64,000 bases of DNA from DATARH01 sp036268425. GTDB lineage: Bacteria > Pseudomonadota > Alphaproteobacteria > ATCC43930 > CGMCC-115725. Of the stretch, positions 59,696 to 64,000 are shown piece after piece. The notes under the pieces are model-generated. The model saw nothing but the letters and a program-made list of their open reading frames with translations. It was not told where the DNA came from and ran no database searches. Position numbers and translations under genes: made by a program. The stretch covers positions 496,001 to 560,000 of the forward strand of contig DATAUE010000149.1 of the NCBI GenBank assembly GCA_036268425.1, in the 5' to 3' direction. Numbering within the stretch: position 1 is the stretch's first letter; each line of letters begins with the position of its first letter.

Positions 59696-61297
59696 CTATT
59701 TGTCCAGCCAGAGGTCTTCCATCCGCCAGCCGTTGAAAATGCTGTTGACCATCAGCGTCTCGTTTTTGACCTGCGGTTGCCAGCAGGTCGCCGTTCGGTT
59801 GTGCATGATGATCGGGCGCGCCGCATCGAGCTGCAATTGCTTGTCGATCTCCCACACCAGCGCCTGCCGTTTGGCGGGATCGGCAATCATCGATTGTGCC
59901 TCGAATTTCTGATCGAGATCTTTGTTGCAGTAATTGGTGTAGTTGCGTTCCGAGCCGCAGGCATAATTCTCGAAGAATTGCTGATCAGGATCATCGACTG
60001 CGCTGCCGGTGATGTTGAGCCCGACCTGATAATCCTTGCGGGCAATCTTCGGGAACCAGTTGGCGGTTTCGATCGGTTCGAGTTCGCCATCCATATAAAT
60101 ATTCTTGAGCTGGTCGATCAGAATGACGGCGGGGTCGCGATAGGCCGCGATGTTGCGCGTCGATACCTTGATCGGCAGGTGCTTGTCCGGGCCGTAGCCG
60201 TGCTTTTGCATCAGCGCCCGCGCCTCGTTGCGGTTCTTTTCGACGTCCGGACCATAGCCGGGCAGCGTCACGAGCTGGTCGTGCGGCAAGCCCCACAACC
60301 CTTCCGGCGGCGGCAGCATGGCGCCGCCCTGATCGCCCTGCCCCTCACCGAGAATCTCGATAAAGCTCTTGCGGTCGAGCGCCAGCATCAGAGCGCGCCG
60401 GATATCGGGGTCGTCAAACGGCGGCTTGTCGCGGTTGAGCAGCAAATTGGTGCTGTTGTTGTTGGGCACGACCTGACAAATCGCGTTCGGCGCCTGCGCC
60501 TTGATGTCCTTCATCAGCGGCACCGTGACCTCGGTGGTAAAGGTCATGTCGAACTTGCCGGCGATAAACCCGAGGATCGCGGTCGAGCGGTTCGGAATGA
60601 TCGTGTACTCGATGCCGTCGAGATAAGGCAGCCCGGGCTTCCAGTAATCCGGGTTTTTCGTCAGCTTGATCGATTCATTGGGCTTGAACTCGACGAATTT
60701 GAACGGCCCGGTGCCGATCGGGTGCTGTCGCATCTGGGCTGGCGGAACGTGACACGGATAGATCACCGAGTACCCGGAGGCGAGCAGCGTCAACAGCGCC
60801 GGCTGCGGCCGCTTCAGGTGAAACACCGCGGTGTCGTCGGCATCGGCGGTGACCTCGGCGACATTGGCATACCACGAGCGCCGCGGATTGACCCGCAGCT
60901 TGGTCTGCGCCTTGCCTTGCAGCAGATCCCAGGTGCACTTGACGTCGGCCGCGGTAAACGGCTTGCCATCATGCCATTTGACGCCCTTGTGCAGCTTGAA
61001 CGTCAGCTCGGTGCCGTCGGCGTTCCATTTCCAGCTTTCGGCGAGGTCGGGCACGATCGATTTGAGGCTGTTCTGCGGCACATGTTGGTTGAACAGCACA
61101 AGGTTGTTGAACACCGGCATAATCGGCATGACGGTTGAGATCGTCGCCTCTTCGAGGATCGACATGCTCGCCGGGCTGTCGCGATGATAGAGACGCAGAA
61201 TACCGCCCGATTTCTGCGCCAGCGCCGGACCTGCCAGCGCCAACAACGCCAGCAGGCAGACCGCAACGACACCGCTCCGCTCGGTCAGCCGCATCAT
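59696..61297 (-). CDS. Peptide-type ABC substrate-binding protein, tandem copy B
   Basis: A 533-residue SBP_bac_5 precursor. The start was placed at ATG 61297 (MMRLTERSGVVAVCLLALLA ... ALAQ signal) with AAGGG upstream; an open extension to 61366 overlaps copy C. It shares IPNRSTAILGFIAGKFDMTF and NANGTELTFK-type blocks with copy C, and both are the same length. Copy B lies 32 bases after copy C. Confidence 0.92.
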   Translation of the reverse strand: MMRLTERSGVVAVCLLALLALAGPALAQKSGGILRLYHRDSPASMSILEEATISTVMPIMPVFNNLVLFNQHVPQNSLKSIVPDLAESWKWNADGTELTFKLHKGVKWHDGKPFTAADVKCTWDLLQGKAQTKLRVNPRRSWYANVAEVTADADDTAVFHLKRPQPALLTLLASGYSVIYPCHVPPAQMRQHPIGTGPFKFVEFKPNESIKLTKNPDYWKPGLPYLDGIEYTIIPNRSTAILGFIAGKFDMTFTTEVTVPLMKDIKAQAPNAICQVVPNNNSTNLLLNRDKPPFDDPDIRRALMLALDRKSFIEILGEGQGDQGGAMLPPPEGLWGLPHDQLVTLPGYGPDVEKNRNEARALMQKHGYGPDKHLPIKVSTRNIAAYRDPAVILIDQLKNIYMDGELEPIETANWFPKIARKDYQVGLNITGSAVDDPDQQFFENYACGSERNYTNYCNKDLDQKFEAQSMIADPAKRQALVWEIDKQLQLDAARPIIMHNRTATCWQPQVKNETLMVNSIFNGWRMEDLWLDK

Positions 61298-61328
61298 CCG
61301 CCCTTTCGGCCCGCGCTTGCCGGCGAGC

Positions 61329-62930
61329 CTATTTATCAAGCCATACATCTTCGAATCGCCAGCCATTGTAGGAGCTGTTGACCATCAGGGTCAGCCCCTT
61401 GACGTCAGGCTGCCAGCAGGTCGCGGCGTCGTTGTGCATGATGGTCGGCCGTGCCGCGTCGAGCTGCAGCTTTTCGTCGATTTCCCACACCAGCTTTTTG
61501 CGCTTTTCCTGGTCGGGTTCGGCCGATTGCTGATCGACCAGCCGGTCGATGTCCTTATTGCAATAACCGCTATAGTTGCGCTCCGAACCGCAGGCGTAGT
61601 TTTCATAGAATTGCTGGTCGGGGTCATCGACCGCGCTGCCGGTCAGGTTGAGGCCGATCTGGTAATCCTTGCGGGTGATCTTGGGAAACCAGTTGGCGGT
61701 TTCGATCGGTTCGAGTTCGGCGTCGATATAGATGTTTTTGAGCTGGTCGATCAGGATTACTGCGGCGTCGCGATAGACCGGAATATTGCGGGTCGACACC
61801 TTGATCGGCAGCCGCTTTTCCGGGCCATAGCCGAGCTTTTGCATCAGCGCGCGCCCGTCGGTGCGGTTCTGTTCGATGTCGGGTCCGTAGCCCGGCAATT
61901 TAGCCAGCTGGTCGGGCGGGATGCCCCAGATGCCGGCCGGCGCCGGCAGCATGGCGCCGCCGATCTCGCCATGTCCCTCGCCGAGAATATCGACAAAGGA
62001 TTGGCGGTCGAGAGCCAGCATCATCGCGCGCCGGATATCGGGGTTGTCGAACGGCGGCTTTTCCCGGTTGATCAGCAGGTCGGACGAAATATTGGTTGGC
62101 ACCAGCTGGCAGATCGCCTTCGGCGCCTGCGCTGCGATGTCCCGCATCAGCGGCACCGTTACCTCGGTTGGGAACGTCACGTCGAACTTGCCGGCGACAA
62201 ACGCCAGCACCGCCGTCGAGCGATTGGGAATGATCGTGTATTCGATGGCATCGAGATACGGCCGGCCCGGCTTCCAGTAATCCGGGTTTTTCGCCAGCTT
62301 GATGTATTCGTTGGGCTTGTACTCGACGAACTTGAACGGCCCGGTACCGATCGGGTGCAGGCGCATCTGCGCCGGCGGCACATGGCAGGGATAGACCGGC
62401 GAATAACCCGACGCGAGCAGCGCCAGCAGGGCCGGCTGCGGCCGTTTCAGGTGGAAAACCGCTTCGTCGCCGTTGACGGTCACTTCGTCGAGGTTCTGAT
62501 ACCAGGCCCGGCGCGGGTTGAGCCGCAATTTGGCGCTGCCTTTGCCTTGCAGCAGGTCCCAGGTACATTTGACGTCGGCCGCGGTAAACGGCTTGCCGTC
62601 ATGCCATTTGACGCCCTGGCGCAGCTTGAACGTCAGGTCCTTGCCGCCACTGCTCCATGACCAACTCGTCGCAAGATCGGGCACGATCGAGTTGAGGCTG
62701 TTCTGCGCGACATGCTGATCGTACATCACGAGATTGTTAAAGACCGCCATCGCCGGTATCAGCGCCGAGAACGTCGCCTCTTCGAGGATCGACATGCTGG
62801 CCGGGCTGTCGCGGTGATAAAAGCGCAGCGTGCCGCCTGCTTTCTGGGCCAGCGCCGGGCTGGCGCCCGCTCCCAGCAACGTCGCCAAGAGGCACACGCC
62901 GAATCTGTAAATAAATGCAAACCGCGCCAT
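61329..62930 (-). CDS. Peptide-type ABC substrate-binding protein, tandem copy C
   Basis: A 533-residue SBP_bac_5 precursor with signal MARFAFIYRFGVCLLATLLG ... ALAQ. Blocks LRFYHRDSPASMSILEEATF, GVKWHDGKPFTAADVKCTWD and YACGSERNYSGYCNKDIDRL are nearly the same as in copy B, indicating the most recent duplication of the set. It is promoter-proximal in the operon C-B-A-DppB-DppC-DppD-DppF. Only one permease/ATPase set follows. Confidence 0.92.
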   Translation of the reverse strand: MARFAFIYRFGVCLLATLLGAGASPALAQKAGGTLRFYHRDSPASMSILEEATFSALIPAMAVFNNLVMYDQHVAQNSLNSIVPDLATSWSWSSGGKDLTFKLRQGVKWHDGKPFTAADVKCTWDLLQGKGSAKLRLNPRRAWYQNLDEVTVNGDEAVFHLKRPQPALLALLASGYSPVYPCHVPPAQMRLHPIGTGPFKFVEYKPNEYIKLAKNPDYWKPGRPYLDAIEYTIIPNRSTAVLAFVAGKFDVTFPTEVTVPLMRDIAAQAPKAICQLVPTNISSDLLINREKPPFDNPDIRRAMMLALDRQSFVDILGEGHGEIGGAMLPAPAGIWGIPPDQLAKLPGYGPDIEQNRTDGRALMQKLGYGPEKRLPIKVSTRNIPVYRDAAVILIDQLKNIYIDAELEPIETANWFPKITRKDYQIGLNLTGSAVDDPDQQFYENYACGSERNYSGYCNKDIDRLVDQQSAEPDQEKRKKLVWEIDEKLQLDAARPTIMHNDAATCWQPDVKGLTLMVNSSYNGWRFEDVWLDK

Positions 62931-63079
62931 GAGACCGAACCGCCGTCCCTCGCCGAAAAACGGTGCGGAGTTGGAGACGCTGCACCTCCCGGTGTCAAGC
63001 TGCCCTCTCGTTCAACGGGCGGTAGAGGGCATTTTGCCGCCGTTGCGCGGGCGCATCTTGTATGGTTCGGAATATCTGG

Positions 63080-63132
63080 CCGACACGGGCAAACACACCG
63101 ACACGGCAAACACACCGACACGGGCGAACACA
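63080..63132 (+). repeat. Three-copy 17-18-base tandem repeat in a gene leader
   Basis: Units: ccgacacgggcaaacaca (63080-63097), ccgacacggcaaacaca (63098-63114) and ccgacacgggcgaacaca (63115-63132). The last unit merges with the SD (aaaggag, 63132-63138) of the oxidoreductase gene at 63145. The tract is an obvious slippage-prone array in the 5' untranslated region. Confidence 0.85.
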
Positions 63133-63144
63133 AAGGAGCGCGTG

Positions 63145-64000
63145 ATGAAGGCGGTTCTGTGCCGTGAATGGGGCACCCCCGATACGCTGCGGCTCGAAGA
63201 GGTCGCGCCGGCCCCTCTGGGTGCGCACGACGCGCGTATCCGGGTGCGCGCCTGCGGCGTCAATTTCGCCGATACGCTGATGATCGCCGGGAAATACCAG
63301 GTGCGGCCAGAGTTTCCGTTCACTCCCGGCCTCGAAGCCGCCGGCGAAGTGCTCGAAATCGGCGGCGCGGTGCGCCATCTCAAACCCGGTCAACGGGTGC
63401 TTGCGGTGCTGCGCTTCGGTGGCGCCTACGCGGAGCAGATCGTCATCAACGCCGATGCGGTCGTGCCGATACCCGAGCGCATGGACTTCGTCACCGCCGC
63501 CGCCTTCCCGGTCGCTTACGGCACCTCGCACTTCGCGCTGACGCATCGCGGCAATCTCAAACCCGGCGAGACGCTGCTGGTGCTGGGCGCCGCAGGTGGG
63601 GTCGGGCTGACCGCGGTCGAGATCGGCAAGCAACTCGGCGCACGGGTCATCGCCGCCGCCGGCAGCCGGGAGAAACTCGCGGTCGCGCGCGACCACGGCG
63701 CCGACGAACTGATCGACTACAACACCGAAAGCATCCGCGACCGGGTACGCGAACTGACCGGCGGGCTTGGCGCCGATGTCGTCTACGACCCGGTCGGCGG
63801 CGATGCCTTCGACCAGGCATTGCGGGCGGTCAACTGGGAAGCGCGGATGCTGGTCATCGGTTTTGCCGCCGGGCGCATCCAGGCCGTGCCAGCCAACCTG
63901 ATCCTGGTCAAGAACATCTCGGTCATCGGCGTCGTGTGGGGCGCGCAGGCGGCGCGCGACCCGGTGCTGATCAGCCGCAAGCTTGCCGAGTTGCTCGATT
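63145..64000 (+). CDS. NADPH:quinone oxidoreductase-type MDR enzyme (cut by window edge)
   Basis: The first 285 residues of a zinc-free medium-chain dehydrogenase/reductase. N-terminal catalytic domain MKAVLCREWGTPDTLRLEEV, the family motif CGVNFADTLMIAGKYQ, the GGAYAEQIVI strand and the Rossmann motif LVLGAAGGVGLTAVEIGKQL (about 146-165). The AAGGVG variant is typical of quinone oxidoreductases that use NADPH. The start is ATG 63145 with aaggag 6 bases upstream; a GTG at 63142 also exists. The C-terminus lies outside the window. Confidence 0.9.
   Translation, partial: MKAVLCREWGTPDTLRLEEVAPAPLGAHDARIRVRACGVNFADTLMIAGKYQVRPEFPFTPGLEAAGEVLEIGGAVRHLKPGQRVLAVLRFGGAYAEQIVINADAVVPIPERMDFVTAAAFPVAYGTSHFALTHRGNLKPGETLLVLGAAGGVGLTAVEIGKQLGARVIAAAGSREKLAVARDHGADELIDYNTESIRDRVRELTGGLGADVVYDPVGGDAFDQALRAVNWEARMLVIGFAAGRIQAVPANLILVKNISVIGVVWGAQAARDPVLISRKLAELLD

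Noticed and set aside
1..64000. CRISPR arrays, rRNA and tRNA genes
   Set aside because: No regularly spaced direct repeats with unique spacers, no rRNA segments and no tRNA cloverleaf candidates were seen on reading the intergenic regions; a covariance-model scan would be needed to exclude a tRNA with certainty.

Overview
The window is GC-rich, densely packed bacterial DNA, most consistent with an alphaproteobacterium (Rhodospirillales or Hyphomicrobiales type). The evidence is indirect: a gatCA pair divergent from ruvX, several families of short palindromic intergenic repeats of the kind common in that class, frequent GTG/TTG starts with ATGA/GTGA overlaps, and a very high load of ABC importers with periplasmic binding proteins. 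No rRNA, tRNA or CRISPR array was seen. The organism cannot be named from the sequence alone.

Layout. 1-214: the N-terminus of uvrB (cut by the window edge). 215-751: repeats and one doubtful small ORF. 752-3849: an HTH plus leucine-rich-repeat protein overlapping a benzoate-CoA-ligase-like enzyme. 3881-7758: a Spy-like periplasmic protein, an M20 carbamoylase/ureidohydrolase-like enzyme, a lone NMT1-type binding protein and a variant asparaginase. 7853-14937: a complete LIV-type (branched-chain amino acid/aromatic acid) ABC importer with an acyl-CoA synthetase embedded in it. 15132-22524: a metal chaperone GTPase (CobW/G3E), a divergent cyclic amidohydrolase, three tandem enolase-superfamily enzymes and an alpha/beta hydrolase with a cysteine at the nucleophile position. 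22531-27193: a visibly AT-richer methyltransferase gene, an IS481-type remnant, a cupin, an N-acyl-D-amino-acid deacylase-like enzyme and a GIY-YIG pseudogene. 27215-36968: two LLM flavin monooxygenases, a prolyl oligopeptidase, a TPR-sulfotransferase, a TPR-glycosyltransferase-like protein and an AprAB-like flavoprotein/ferredoxin pair. 36993-42415: a second divergent cyclic amidohydrolase, gatA, gatC, ruvX, a GST and a Nudix hydrolase. 42444-49629: a sugar-type ABC importer with three tandem Tat-exported binding proteins. 50042-53637: two small proteins, an LVIVD beta-propeller protein, a second CobW GTPase with a histidine-rich stretch, and a CBS protein. 53683-62930: a peptide/nickel-type ABC importer with three tandem binding proteins. 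63145-end: the start of a quinone oxidoreductase-type MDR enzyme.

How it fits together. Apart from housekeeping genes (uvrB, gatCA, ruvX) the window reads as a scavenging and catabolic region: uptake systems of three ABC classes flanking many C-N hydrolases (carbamoylase, asparaginase-like, two hydantoinase-like, D-aminoacylase-like) and C-H/C-O chemistry enzymes (three enolase-superfamily members, LLM monooxygenases, CoA ligases). A recurrent feature is tandem triplication: three enolase-superfamily enzymes, three sugar-type binding proteins and three peptide-type binding proteins, each in one row. Several enzymes keep the fold signature but change catalytic-site residues (asparaginase HGTAT, enolase-superfamily K-x-Q, hydantoinase Tyr loss, M20 SHSET, hydrolase GFCIGG), so their substrates probably differ from those of the named family prototypes.
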